Shown here: positions 1-9,006 of the stretch, in pieces
How positions within the stretch are numbered: position 1 is the stretch's first letter
Layout: each line of letters opens with the position of its first letter
Assembly: GCA_003650365.1 (NCBI GenBank)
Contig: QMPA01000008.1
Coordinates: 1-38,010, forward strand
DNA length: 38,010 bases
DNA from: Bacteroidota bacterium
GTDB taxonomy: Bacteria > Bacteroidota > Bacteroidia > Bacteroidales > F082
Direction: 5' to 3'
Made by a program: the position numbers and the translations under genes
Notes under the pieces: generated by a model
What the model was told of the DNA's origin: nothing
The model's input: only the letters and a program-made list of their open reading frames with translations
Databases searched by the model: none

Positions 1-252
1 AAGAACGCGGAATTTGTTACCAAGTTCATGGCCGGGGTAAAGCCGGTAGAACTGGACAGCACAGGGCGAATCCTGATACCAAAGGATTTGCTGAAATATG
101 GTGGAATCATAAAAGAGATGGTAGTTACATCAGTTGTAAACCGCATCGAAATCTGGGACAAAGCAGCTTACGAACAGGCTGTTGACTACGACCCGGATGA
201 TTTCGCCGACCTGGCTGAAGACGTAATGGGCGAGTTTGACACTGATAAATAA
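1..252 (+). CDS. mraZ: MraZ, C-terminal part (5' end outside the window)
   Basis: This is the 3' part of mraZ, the DNA-binding regulator that usually heads the dcw cluster. The frame is open from base 1, upstream of the first ATG at 28, so the gene is cut by the window edge and not by a real start. The visible 83 residues include a second SpoVT/AbrB-type half-site (LDSTGRILIPKDLL) and an acidic tail; complete MraZ proteins are about 150 residues, so roughly half is missing. It lies 4 bp before rsmH, the standard order. In other bacteria MraZ represses its own operon through repeats upstream of the gene, which are not in view here. Identity is firm from sequence and position. Confidence 0.93.
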   Translation, partial: KNAEFVTKFMAGVKPVELDSTGRILIPKDLLKYGGIIKEMVVTSVVNRIEIWDKAAYEQAVDYDPDDFADLAEDVMGEFDTDK

Positions 253-256
253 ATAA

Positions 257-1168
257 ATGTACCACAATCCTGTATTGCTTCACGAAAGCATCTTAGGCTT
301 AAACATCATTCCCGACGGCATTTATGTGGACACCACATTTGGCGGGGGCGGGCATACGCGTGCTATTCTCGAAAAATTGGAGGGGGGGAAACTTTTTGCT
401 TTCGACCAGGACAAAGATACGCTTGCCAATACACCAAATGACGAAAGGTTTACGCTCATCAATCAGAATTTTAGGTATCTGAAAAACTTCCTTCGCTTAC
501 ACAATATCCAACAAGTGGATGGCATTCTTGCAGACCTGGGCGTGTCCTCCCACCAATTCGATACGGGGGAGCGTGGCTTTTCCACACGTTTTGATGCACG
601 CCTGGATATGCGCATGAACCAGCTTCAGGAACTTGATGCAGCAGTTGTGGTTAATACCTATTCGCTTAGAGATCTTACCCATATTTTCAGGAATTACGGA
701 GAATTAAAAAATGCTTTTCAAATCACAAAAGCAATAATTACAGCCCGCGAAATTGAACCCATAAAAACGACTGAGCAACTGCGCAATATTGTTGAAAAGA
801 GCTTCCCGGGCCACTCAAAAAATAAATTTCTGGCCATGGTTTTTCAAGCACTCCGGATTGAAGTAAACGATGAAATGACGGCACTACATGAAATGCTTTT
901 ACAAAGCCTTGAAATACTAAAGCCGGGTGGAAGGTTGGTTGTTATTTCCTATCATTCGCTGGAGGACAGACCAGTGAAAAATTTAATCAGGACGGGAAAT
1001 TTTGAAGGAAAACTGGAGAAAGACTTTTTTGGAAACCCAATTGTTCCATTCAAAAGCATCAACAGAAAACCCATAGTACCTACCAAAAAAGAAACTGAAA
1101 AAAACAGCAGGGCAAGAAGTGCCAAACTCAGAATAGCTGAAAAAAATCTGACAATAGATGGAGCCTAA
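257..1168 (+). CDS. rsmH: 16S rRNA (cytosine(1402)-N(4))-methyltransferase RsmH
   Basis: RsmH (MraW) N4-methylates C1402 of 16S rRNA in the ribosomal P site using SAM. The 303-residue length is normal. The SAM-binding loop VDTTFGGGGHT lies at about residues 24-34. GILADLGVSSHQFD and, near the C-terminus, VVISYHSLEDRPVKN are family signatures. The ATG at 257 gives the canonical MYHNPVLLHES start, 4 bp after mraZ. The end overlaps the following ftsL-like gene by 11 bp, which suggests translational coupling. It is a cytoplasmic enzyme carried in the division cluster of most bacteria. Confidence 0.97.
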   Translation: MYHNPVLLHESILGLNIIPDGIYVDTTFGGGGHTRAILEKLEGGKLFAFDQDKDTLANTPNDERFTLINQNFRYLKNFLRLHNIQQVDGILADLGVSSHQFDTGERGFSTRFDARLDMRMNQLQELDAAVVVNTYSLRDLTHIFRNYGELKNAFQITKAIITAREIEPIKTTEQLRNIVEKSFPGHSKNKFLAMVFQALRIEVNDEMTALHEMLLQSLEILKPGGRLVVISYHSLEDRPVKNLIRTGNFEGKLEKDFFGNPIVPFKSINRKPIVPTKKETEKNSRARSAKLRIAEKNLTIDGA

Positions 1169-1571
1169 CAGGATAAGAAATAAACCAAAGAAGAAGGAGA
1201 AGAAAGTCAAATCCGGCAGGAAAGGCTTAGGCATTGCTAGTGCCACACGTAGCCTTTTGGGTGGCGACAAACTGACCGAAGGTACTTTTCGGATTTTTCC
1301 CTTTGTCTTGTTTATTTCTTTTCTCGCTTTCGTTTACATCGCCAACAATTATTATGCTGAACGTAAAGTTCGCGATATCAATAAACTACATAAGGAACTT
1401 AAGGAAATAAAATACGAACACATTTCGGTAAAATCAAAACTAATGCAGCTCAGCAAACAATCGCAAATTGCAAAAAAAATGGAACATACGGGCATTAAGG
1501 AAAGTACGGAACCCGTGAAAATAATCAAGGTTGAAAAAGGGGATAGTCAATTAAACGGTAATTCACATTAG
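1158..1571 (+). CDS. FtsL-like cell division protein
   Basis: This small bitopic membrane protein sits where ftsL lies in dcw clusters. Its 137 residues have a very basic cytoplasmic N-terminus (about residues 1-30, rich in K and R), one transmembrane segment at about 46-64 (FPFVLFISFLAFVYIANN), and a periplasmic heptad-like coiled coil at about 70-110. That is the FtsL architecture: a FtsB/FtsQ partner that activates FtsWI. Sequence similarity across phyla is low, so the call rests on topology, the neighbouring rsmH and ftsI, and resemblance to the FtsL-like proteins of Bacteroidota. It overlaps rsmH by 11 bp. The N-terminal basic extension is longer than in E. coli FtsL. Confidence 0.85.
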   Translation: MEPNRIRNKPKKKEKKVKSGRKGLGIASATRSLLGGDKLTEGTFRIFPFVLFISFLAFVYIANNYYAERKVRDINKLHKELKEIKYEHISVKSKLMQLSKQSQIAKKMEHTGIKESTEPVKIIKVEKGDSQLNGNSH

Positions 1572-1619
1572 TCGTCTGACCACTATGTTGACACTGAATA
1601 TTAGTGGTCTGACGACTAA
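1568..1619. repeat. 18-bp inverted repeat (REP-like palindrome) between ftsL-like gene and ftsI
   Basis: Arms at 1568-1585 and 1602-1619 are reverse complements with one mismatch (TTAGTCGTCTGACCACTA against TAGTGGTCTGACGACTAA), around a 16-nt loop. The left arm begins in the last codons of the ftsL-like gene. No T-run follows, so it does not look like an intrinsic terminator. The right-arm core recurs exactly, in opposite orientation, at 22486-22500 after metK, so it looks like a dispersed palindromic element. Confidence 0.8.
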
Positions 1620-1632
1620 ACAAAAGTAGAAA

Positions 1633-3759
1633 ATGAGTGAAGAGCAATTAATAAATGTAAAAAAAGACATCCTGTGGCGGGTTTACTTGCTGTTCTTGGC
1701 TGTCTTTATTTTTGCCGGCGCACTCATTGCGAAAATGGTTCACATACAATTCAAGGAAGGCCCGGAATTGCGGGAAATGGCAGAAACACAAGAACTTGAT
1801 GAATTTACCATTTATGCAAACAGGGGAAATATTTTATCCGAAGATGGTAGTTTACTAGCTACATCTATTCCCATTTTTGAAATCCGGATGGATGTAGCAA
1901 ATAGCAATGTTACTGATGAATTGTTCAACAAAGAAATTGATTCTCTCGCCTATTATTTATCACTGCTTTTCGATAATAAAAACAAAATTACCTACAAACG
2001 GGACTTGGTGGCAGCACGTAAAAAAGGTGACCGTTATTACCTGATTCAAAGGAAAGTAACCTACGAACAACTCAAAAAACTCAGGACATTTCCCATTCTG
2101 AGAAAGGGGAAAAACCGCGGTGGTTTAATTACTATTCAGCAAACCAAGCGGGAACGTCCCTTTGGGGAACTGGCGAGCCGTACGATTGGTTACGTAAGCC
2201 GCGATAAAAAAATTACAGTAGGTCTGGAAGGAGCCTATACCGATGTACTTACAGGCAAGGACGGCAAGCAAATCATGCGACGTATCAATTATGGCGCATG
2301 GATTCCCATTCACGATGAAAATGAAATAGAACCTCGTGATGGCCTTGACATTGTCACCGCTATTAATGTAAACATACAAGATGTGGCTGAAAGTGCCTTG
2401 CTGGGACAGATGATTCACCACAAAGCCCAAATGGGTTGTGCCATTTTAATGGAAGTAAAAACCGGACGGATTGAAGCCATCGCTAATTTGAAATACGACC
2501 CCAAAGATGGCTATTACAAAGAAAATTACAATATGGCCATCGCCGAAAAATTTGAGCCCGGTTCTACTTTTAAGCTCCCCAATATTATTGCAGCACTTGA
2601 AGTTGGCGGTACAAAATTGACGGATAGTGTAATTACCGGTGAAGGATTTGCCGTTATCCACGGACTTTCCGTTCAGGATGTACACAAAATAGGAAACGGG
2701 CGGATTACTGTGAAAGATGTGTTCGAGCATTCGTCCAATGTAGGTATGGCAAAAGTCATCAACAAATCCTTCGAAGACAATCCTGCACAATACATTGATT
2801 TTTTGTACAGTATGTTGCTCAACCAGCCATTAGGGATCGAACTCAAAGGCGAACGCAAACCTTATATTAAGCACCCCAGCAATAAAAGTATTTGGTGGAA
2901 GACTTCGCTTACTGCCATGTCTTTTGGTTACGAAGTTGAAATTACACCATTGCAATTGCTCACTTTTTACAATGCAGTGGCCAATGATGGTGTAATGGTA
3001 AAACCACTTTTTATTAGCGAAATCCGGGATGGCGGGAAAACAGTAAAACATTTTGAAACAGAAGTTCTCAATCCGCAAATTGCATCAGCTAAAACTATCC
3101 AACAAGCCCGTCAACTCATGGAGGGAGTAGTGTTGGAAGGAACAGCAAGACGCTTGAAGAATGATTATTTCACAACTGCCGGGAAAACAGGAACAGCTAA
3201 AATTGCTGGCAGAAATGGCTATGAGAGAGGTGCATACAACTCAACATTTATCGGCTATTTTCCAGCCGATAATCCACAATATTCCTGCATTGTAGTGGTG
3301 CAACGCCCAAGCGAAAACGGATACTACGGAGGCACTGTAGCCGGTCCTGTTTTTAAGGAAATTGCTGCCAAAGTATTCTCAACTACACTGGCTTTTAAAT
3401 TGGGCGAACCCGACACAGCAAGACTAAAAATGCCGGTGTCCGGACAAGTAACAGATTATGCTGACCTGAAAACAATAGTGAACACTTTGGAGATAAACAA
3501 CAACGACTTTTTACAGGACGAGCAATGGGCTAGCCTCATTATAACGGGCAACAAAGCTGAATTTGAAGCTGTTGATTTCAATGGAAAATATGTTCCCAAC
3601 CTGCGAGGAATGAAAGCCAAAGATGCCATTTTTCTTGCTGAAAGTCTTGGATTGCAAACCAGCATCAACGGCAGGGGTTCCGTACGTTCTCAATCCTTAA
3701 AGGCTGGAACTGAATTACAAAAAGGTGATAAAATCAATCTTCAACTTGCAACTTACTAA
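1633..3759 (+). CDS. ftsI: Division-specific penicillin-binding protein FtsI (PBP3) with PASTA domain
   Basis: This is the septal peptidoglycan transpeptidase that works with FtsW. The 708 residues comprise a short cytoplasmic tail, one N-terminal membrane segment (about 15-35), a PBP dimerisation domain (about 55-230) and a transpeptidase domain. The domain has the three catalytic motifs: S311-T-F-K314 (the acyl-enzyme serine), S367-S-N369 and K518-T-G520. The C-terminus (about 645-708, YVPNLRGMKAKDAIFLAE onward) is a PASTA domain, which E. coli FtsI lacks but many Bacteroidota division PBPs have. It is preceded by the palindrome at 1568-1619 and followed 10 bp later by murE. Confidence 0.95.
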   Translation: MSEEQLINVKKDILWRVYLLFLAVFIFAGALIAKMVHIQFKEGPELREMAETQELDEFTIYANRGNILSEDGSLLATSIPIFEIRMDVANSNVTDELFNKEIDSLAYYLSLLFDNKNKITYKRDLVAARKKGDRYYLIQRKVTYEQLKKLRTFPILRKGKNRGGLITIQQTKRERPFGELASRTIGYVSRDKKITVGLEGAYTDVLTGKDGKQIMRRINYGAWIPIHDENEIEPRDGLDIVTAINVNIQDVAESALLGQMIHHKAQMGCAILMEVKTGRIEAIANLKYDPKDGYYKENYNMAIAEKFEPGSTFKLPNIIAALEVGGTKLTDSVITGEGFAVIHGLSVQDVHKIGNGRITVKDVFEHSSNVGMAKVINKSFEDNPAQYIDFLYSMLLNQPLGIELKGERKPYIKHPSNKSIWWKTSLTAMSFGYEVEITPLQLLTFYNAVANDGVMVKPLFISEIRDGGKTVKHFETEVLNPQIASAKTIQQARQLMEGVVLEGTARRLKNDYFTTAGKTGTAKIAGRNGYERGAYNSTFIGYFPADNPQYSCIVVVQRPSENGYYGGTVAGPVFKEIAAKVFSTTLAFKLGEPDTARLKMPVSGQVTDYADLKTIVNTLEINNNDFLQDEQWASLIITGNKAEFEAVDFNGKYVPNLRGMKAKDAIFLAESLGLQTSINGRGSVRSQSLKAGTELQKGDKINLQLATY

Positions 3760-3769
3760 TAAAATATAA

Positions 3770-5227
3770 TTGAAATATTTAACCGACATATTACAAGAAG
3801 TTAAGCCTGTCGAAACCAGGGGACCTGCTAATCCTGCTATTCAACACTTGGCATTTGACTCCCGGAAGGTTTCGAAAGGCACACTCTTTTTTGCCATCCG
3901 TGGAACGCAAGTGGATGGTCATGATTTTATTGAAGCGGCAATTCAAAAAGGTGCCACTGCCATTATTTGTGAAATATTTCCCAGCAACCTACAAAATGAA
4001 ATCACATACATCAGGGTAAAAAACCCGGCCTCAAGCATGGGGATTGCAGCTTCAAATTTTTACGACAATCCTTCTAAAAAATTAGACCTGCTTGGAATTA
4101 CCGGAACCAATGGCAAAACAACAACAGCAACCTTACTTTTTAATTTATTTAAATCGCTGGGATACAAAGTCGGCTTGCTCTCCACTATTCTTTACAAAAT
4201 TGACAATGAATATGTCGAAGCTACCCACACAACCCCTAATAGCATTCGCATTAACGAATTGCTAAACCAAATGGTTGAAGCCGGATGCGCCTATGCTTTC
4301 ATGGAAGTGAGCTCTCATGCCATTGATCAGGAACGCATTTCAGGACTGACTTTTTCTGGTGGTGTTTTCACGAATCTTACCCACGACCATTTAGATTACC
4401 ACACAACTTTTAAGGAATATCTGACTGCCAAGAAGAAATTCTTTGACCATTTGCCGGCTACAGCATTTGCCCTAAGCAATACTGACGATAAAAATGGTAA
4501 AGTGATGTTGCAAAATACCAAAGCTTCAAAATATTTCTACAGTTTGAAAACAGTAGCCGAATTCAAGGGCAGGATTATTGAAAACCATTTTGATGGTTTA
4601 CAAATGAATATCGGATACCATGAGTTATTCACATTACTTCCGGGAGTTTTTAATGCTTACAATATCCTTGCTGTCTATGGAACTGCTGTTTTACTCAATC
4701 AAGATGATGAAGAAATTCTAAGCGGAATTAGTCAATTGCGTGGTGCCGAGGGACGCTTTGAAACCCTTCAGTCCAAAACAGGAATTACTGCTTTTGTCGA
4801 TTATGCCCATACACCAGATGCTCTGGAAAACGTACTAAAAACCATTAACAGCCTTCGGACTTTCAACGAAAAATTAATTACGGTAGTCGGAGCCGGTGGT
4901 GATCGTGACAAAACAAAAAGGCCAAAGATGGCAAAAATTGTTTCGATGCTCAGCGACTCAATCATCCTTACTTCCGATAATCCACGAACTGAGGATCCGG
5001 AACAAATAATTGCTGATATGCTTGCAGGAATCGACCCGGCAAAAAAGAACAAAACCATGTTGATTACCAACCGCAAAGAAGCGATAAAAACGGCCTTCAA
5101 CCTGGCCAATCCCGGAGACCTTATTCTGGTGGCAGGAAAAGGCCACGAAAAATACCAGGAGATTAATGGAGTCAAGCATCCGTTTGATGACAAAAAAGTA
5201 ATAATGGAATTATTTGAAATAGAATAA
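3770..5227 (+). CDS. murE: UDP-N-acetylmuramoyl-tripeptide synthetase MurE (meso-DAP type)
   Basis: MurE adds the third residue of the peptidoglycan stem peptide to UDP-MurNAc-L-Ala-D-Glu, using ATP. The 485 residues contain the Mur ligase P-loop G112-T-N-G-K-T117, the substrate region THTTPNS, and D403-N-P-R406, the motif associated with meso-diaminopimelate specificity (lysine-adding enzymes lack it). The start appears to be TTG at 3770, giving MKYLTDIL, the expected N-terminus 10 bp after ftsI. No ATG fits without removing the N-terminal domain. It ends 1 bp before mraY. A rare TTG start may lower its translation relative to its neighbours (inference). Confidence 0.95.
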   Translation: MKYLTDILQEVKPVETRGPANPAIQHLAFDSRKVSKGTLFFAIRGTQVDGHDFIEAAIQKGATAIICEIFPSNLQNEITYIRVKNPASSMGIAASNFYDNPSKKLDLLGITGTNGKTTTATLLFNLFKSLGYKVGLLSTILYKIDNEYVEATHTTPNSIRINELLNQMVEAGCAYAFMEVSSHAIDQERISGLTFSGGVFTNLTHDHLDYHTTFKEYLTAKKKFFDHLPATAFALSNTDDKNGKVMLQNTKASKYFYSLKTVAEFKGRIIENHFDGLQMNIGYHELFTLLPGVFNAYNILAVYGTAVLLNQDDEEILSGISQLRGAEGRFETLQSKTGITAFVDYAHTPDALENVLKTINSLRTFNEKLITVVGAGGDRDKTKRPKMAKIVSMLSDSIILTSDNPRTEDPEQIIADMLAGIDPAKKNKTMLITNRKEAIKTAFNLANPGDLILVAGKGHEKYQEINGVKHPFDDKKVIMELFEIE

Positions 5228-5228
5228 T

Positions 5229-6467
5229 ATGCTGTACTATTTATTTAAATATCTACACGAAACATTTGCCCTACCCGGCGCAGGTGTTTTTGAGTACATT
5301 ACTTTCAGGGCGGCCATGGCTATTATTACTTCGTTAATTATTAGTCTGTTATTTGGCAAAACATGGATTAATTATCTGAATCGCAAACAGGTAGGCGAAA
5401 CCATTCGCGATCTGGGACTGGAAGGCCAACTTGAAAAACAAGGAACACCAACAATGGGCGGGCTGATTATTCTGGCAGCCATCCTAATCCCTGCCCTGTT
5501 GTTTGCCAAATTAGACAATATCTACATCTTGCTGATGCTTTTCACAACAGTGTGGTTAGGTGGTATTGGTTTTCTTGACGATTATATCAAGGTTTTTAAA
5601 AAGAATAAAAAAGGCCTCCCCGGAAAATATAAAATAGCAGCACAGGTCGTTGCCGGTTTGGTTGTAGGCCTAGTTATGTATTATAACCCATCAGTAGTGG
5701 TTAGAGAGAAAGTCAATCAGACCACTGAAATTTACAGCAACCTTGAACAAACAGGTCCGGCCTCAAACTTTTCTATCGAAGAACAGCACTCAACAAAAAC
5801 AACAATACCTTTCTTTAAAAACAATGAGTTTGACTATGCAGTATTGCTTAAATGGATAGGAGACGGTTACAAAAAATGGGCTTTCCTGATTTTTATTCCC
5901 ATAGTTATTTTCATCATTGTTGCTGTTTCAAATGGGGCCAATCTTACCGATGGAATGGATGGCCTGGCTACAGGAACATCGGCAATCATTGGGGTCACGC
6001 TGGGCATATTGGCCTGGGTTTCGGGCAATATTATTTTTGCCAATTACCTCAATATCATGTATTTACCTGATGTGGGCGAGCTCACCATTTTTATTGCTGC
6101 TTTTGTAGGTGCGACAGTTTCCTTTTTGTGGTACAACACCTATCCTGCACAGGTATTTATGGGCGATACAGGAAGCCTGGCTCTGGGAGGAATCATTGCC
6201 GTTTTTGCCATTATCATTCGCAAGGAATTACTCATCCCAATCCTTTGTGGAATCTTTTTGGCAGAGAGTCTTTCGGTGATACTGCAAGTCAGCTATTTTA
6301 AATATACAAGAATGAAGTTTGGTGAAGGAAAGCGCATTTTCAAGATGTCGCCCTTGCACCACCACTACCAGAAAAAAGGTTATCCCGAACCCAAAATTGT
6401 CATGCGCTTTTTGATTGTGGGAATCATGCTTTCGGTACTAACAATCATCACACTAAAACTCCGGTAA
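5229..6467 (+). CDS. mraY: Phospho-N-acetylmuramoyl-pentapeptide-transferase MraY
   Basis: MraY is the integral membrane enzyme that transfers phospho-MurNAc-pentapeptide to undecaprenyl phosphate, making lipid I. The conserved motifs are present: [18 protein letters not shown], the aspartate-rich LTDGMDGLA (about residue 239), [12 protein letters not shown], and the histidine motif [12 protein letters not shown]. The 412 residues exceed the usual ~360. The excess is a hydrophilic stretch of about 45-50 residues (about 158-207, with [19 protein letters not shown]), placed before the segment that carries the aspartate motif. Such an insertion fits longer MraY proteins in this phylum. The gene starts 1 bp after murE and ends 17 bp before murD. 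Confidence 0.97.
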   Translation: MLYYLFKYLHETFALPGAGVFEYITFRAAMAIITSLIISLLFGKTWINYLNRKQVGETIRDLGLEGQLEKQGTPTMGGLIILAAILIPALLFAKLDNIYILLMLFTTVWLGGIGFLDDYIKVFKKNKKGLPGKYKIAAQVVAGLVVGLVMYYNPSVVVREKVNQTTEIYSNLEQTGPASNFSIEEQHSTKTTIPFFKNNEFDYAVLLKWIGDGYKKWAFLIFIPIVIFIIVAVSNGANLTDGMDGLATGTSAIIGVTLGILAWVSGNIIFANYLNIMYLPDVGELTIFIAAFVGATVSFLWYNTYPAQVFMGDTGSLALGGIIAVFAIIIRKELLIPILCGIFLAESLSVILQVSYFKYTRMKFGEGKRIFKMSPLHHHYQKKGYPEPKIVMRFLIVGIMLSVLTIITLKLR

Positions 6468-6484
6468 AAGGATGGAGAAGAGAC

Positions 6485-7831
6485 ATGGAAAACAAAAGCA
6501 AAATAGTGGTACTGGGAGGTGGCGAAAGCGGCACCGGGGCAGCTATTTTGGCTAAGAAAAAAGGATTTAAAGTTTTTTTAAGTGACAACAAAAAAATCAA
6601 TCCAAAATATAGTAGCGTTCTTAAACATTTTGACATTGAATTTGAAGAAGGTGCACACAGCCTGAACAGGATTTTGCAAGCTGATGAAGTGATAAAAAGT
6701 CCTGGAATTCCTGACAGTATTCCATTGATAAAAAAGATCAAGGAGAAGGGAATTCCAGTTATTTCAGAAATTGAGTTTGCAAAACGATACACCAAGGCAA
6801 AAACCATCTGCATTACAGGAAGCAACGGCAAAACCACCACTACGCTCTTAATCCATCATATTTTAAAAAATGCGGGATTAAATATCGGTGTGGCCGGAAA
6901 TATCGGAAAAAGTTTTGCCTGGCAGGTTGCGACCAGTAATTATGATACTTACGTTCTCGAAATCAGCAGCTTTCAACTTGACGGCATGTTTGACTTCAAG
7001 GCCGATATCGCCATTCTGTTAAATATTACGCCCGATCATTTGGACAGATACGATAACGACTTTGAAAAGTATACTGAATCGAAACTGCGCATTCTTCAAA
7101 ATCAAACAAAAAATGAGGCATTTATCTGGTGTTTCGACGACCCTGTATTAAACAAGGTGTTAGCAAACAGAAATATAGCCGCACAACAATATCCGTTTAG
7201 CATCCACGAAAGTGAAATAGAAAACGGGGCACATTTAGTAAACAATGAATTAGAAATAATCAACAATAAAACCAAATTGACCATGACATTGGAACAATTA
7301 GCATTGCAAGGAAAACACAATATTTACAATTCGATGGCAGCAGGTGTAGCAGCCAAATTGATGGACATCAGGAATGGCACAATCAAGCAGTGCCTTTCCG
7401 ATTTTACAAATATCCCACATCGGCTTGAGTATGTTTCCAGCGTTCATGGAATCACATTTATTAACGATTCAAAAGCCACCAATGTTAATGCAACCTGGTA
7501 CGCTCTCGAAAACATGGAAAAACCTGTCGTTTGGATTGCCGGCGGAATTGACAAAGGGAACGACTACACAGACATCAAAGCATTGGTGAAACAAAAAGTA
7601 AAAGCCATTGTTTGCCTCGGTACCAACAATTCACGCCTGCATGAATTATTTGCCAATGATGTTGACATTATTATTGACACTATTTCGGCAAAAGGCGCTG
7701 TTGAAGCAGCATACAGCCTGGCAGAAAAAGATGAGATTGTATTGCTTTCACCAGCCTGTGCAAGTTTCGATCTTTTTGAAAATTACGAAGACAGGGGCGA
7801 TCAATTTAAAGAAGCCCTAAAAAGACTTTAA
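6485..7831 (+). CDS. murD: UDP-N-acetylmuramoylalanine--D-glutamate ligase MurD
   Basis: MurD adds D-glutamate to UDP-MurNAc-L-alanine with ATP hydrolysis in the cytoplasm. The 448-residue length is typical. The N-terminal Rossmann-like domain begins IVVLGGGESGTGAAIL. The Mur ligase P-loop is G112-S-N-G-K-T117, followed by the ligase motifs EISSFQLDG and NITPDHLDRY, and by NDSKATN and LLSPACASFDLFENYEDRG in the C-terminal domain. It sits between mraY and ftsW (2-bp gap), the normal dcw order. Confidence 0.97.
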   Translation: MENKSKIVVLGGGESGTGAAILAKKKGFKVFLSDNKKINPKYSSVLKHFDIEFEEGAHSLNRILQADEVIKSPGIPDSIPLIKKIKEKGIPVISEIEFAKRYTKAKTICITGSNGKTTTTLLIHHILKNAGLNIGVAGNIGKSFAWQVATSNYDTYVLEISSFQLDGMFDFKADIAILLNITPDHLDRYDNDFEKYTESKLRILQNQTKNEAFIWCFDDPVLNKVLANRNIAAQQYPFSIHESEIENGAHLVNNELEIINNKTKLTMTLEQLALQGKHNIYNSMAAGVAAKLMDIRNGTIKQCLSDFTNIPHRLEYVSSVHGITFINDSKATNVNATWYALENMEKPVVWIAGGIDKGNDYTDIKALVKQKVKAIVCLGTNNSRLHELFANDVDIIIDTISAKGAVEAAYSLAEKDEIVLLSPACASFDLFENYEDRGDQFKEALKRL

Positions 7832-7833
7832 AC

Positions 7834-9006
7834 ATGAATGTGTTTTTAACAAAAATAAAAGGTGACAAGCTGATCTGGGCAGTGGTGTTTATTCTAAGCA
7901 TTGTGTCATTTCTTACTGTTTACAGCTCAACTGGTACACTGGCATACAAATACCACGGTGGCAATACGGAGTACTATATGCTAAAACATGCCATTATTTT
8001 GTTTCTTGGACTAGTATTAATGTACGCTGCCCACCTTGTTAAATACACTTACTATTCGCGAATTTTTCAAATCATCCTTTACATTGCCGTTCCCTTGTTA
8101 TTGATAACCTTGATTTTTGGCCAAAATATAAATGAGGCAACACGGGTATTGTACATCCCCGGTATAAACCTCACCTTTCAATCTTCCGATCTGGCCAAAG
8201 TGACTTTAATAATTTACCTGGCCCGTATGCTCAGTAAAAAGCAGGATAAAATAAAAGATTTCAAATCGGCATTTGTCCCCTTGTTGGTTCCGGTTCTCGT
8301 TGTTTGTGGTTTAATACTACCAGCCAACTTTTCGACAGCAGCCATTTTATTTACCATCAGCATTGTTTTAATGTTTATTGGGAGGGTGAGAATGAGCTAC
8401 ATTTTTGGTATGGTCGGAATCGGTATTGCGGCCCTGGCAATTGTCTTATTGTTACTGTACCTGATGCCCGTCGAAAATCAGGGTCGCTTAGGCACCTGGA
8501 AAAACCGAATTACAACTTTTGTTAGTGGTGAAGGTGGCGACAACTACCAGGTTGAACAATCGAAGATAGCAATTGCCACAGGAGGAATATTGGGGAAAAT
8601 GCCTGGCAACAGTACACAACGCAACTTTTTGCCTCACCCCTATTCCGATTTTATTTTTGCAATTATTGTTGAAGAATACGGATTAACCGGAGGTATTTTT
8701 ATCATCCTTCTGTATTTATTTTTATTCTACCGAGTGGTGATAATTGTAGTCAGGGCACCCGGAACATTCGGTTCATTCCTTGTCGCAGGGGTTGGTTTTG
8801 CCCTTGTTTTCCAGGCAATGATAAATATGGGTGTGGCTGTCAACCTGCTTCCCGTTACCGGACAACCATTGCCATTGATTAGTATGGGAGGCACTTCCAT
8901 TTGGTTCACAAGCCTTTCCGTTGGCATTATATTAAGTGTTAGTAAAGAACTCGCACAAAACGAAGAAGAATCAGAAAACCCTCAAACCGAAATTGTCCAT
9001 GCCTGA
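7834..9006 (+). CDS. ftsW: Septal peptidoglycan polymerase FtsW (SEDS family)
   Basis: FtsW is a polytopic membrane glycosyltransferase that polymerises lipid II at the septum together with FtsI. The 390 residues form about ten hydrophobic segments. SEDS signatures are visible: NFSTAAILF, the periplasmic loop with PYSDFIFAIIVEEYG, and near the end NLLPVTGQPLPLISMGGTS. The N-terminus (MNVFLTKIKGDKLIW) is a short cytoplasmic tail. The gene starts 2 bp after murD and ends 8 bp inside murG, so FtsW and MurG translation are probably coupled. Confidence 0.96.
   Translation: MNVFLTKIKGDKLIWAVVFILSIVSFLTVYSSTGTLAYKYHGGNTEYYMLKHAIILFLGLVLMYAAHLVKYTYYSRIFQIILYIAVPLLLITLIFGQNINEATRVLYIPGINLTFQSSDLAKVTLIIYLARMLSKKQDKIKDFKSAFVPLLVPVLVVCGLILPANFSTAAILFTISIVLMFIGRVRMSYIFGMVGIGIAALAIVLLLLYLMPVENQGRLGTWKNRITTFVSGEGGDNYQVEQSKIAIATGGILGKMPGNSTQRNFLPHPYSDFIFAIIVEEYGLTGGIFIILLYLFLFYRVVIIVVRAPGTFGSFLVAGVGFALVFQAMINMGVAVNLLPVTGQPLPLISMGGTSIWFTSLSVGIILSVSKELAQNEEESENPQTEIVHA

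Noticed and set aside
3456-3693. Minus-strand ORFs over the PASTA end of ftsI
   Set aside because: Two overlapping short frames antisense to a complete gene with conserved C-terminal domain.
5700-5735. Third copy of the REP-like motif inside mraY (CAGACCACT)
   Set aside because: Only nine bases match and they lie in coding sequence with no inverted partner, so chance is a good explanation.
8936-8998. Longer MurG with an N-terminal extension
   Set aside because: The extra 21 residues come from within ftsW, are lysine-rich and do not belong to the family; MPEKIKILVSGGG at 8999 is the expected start.
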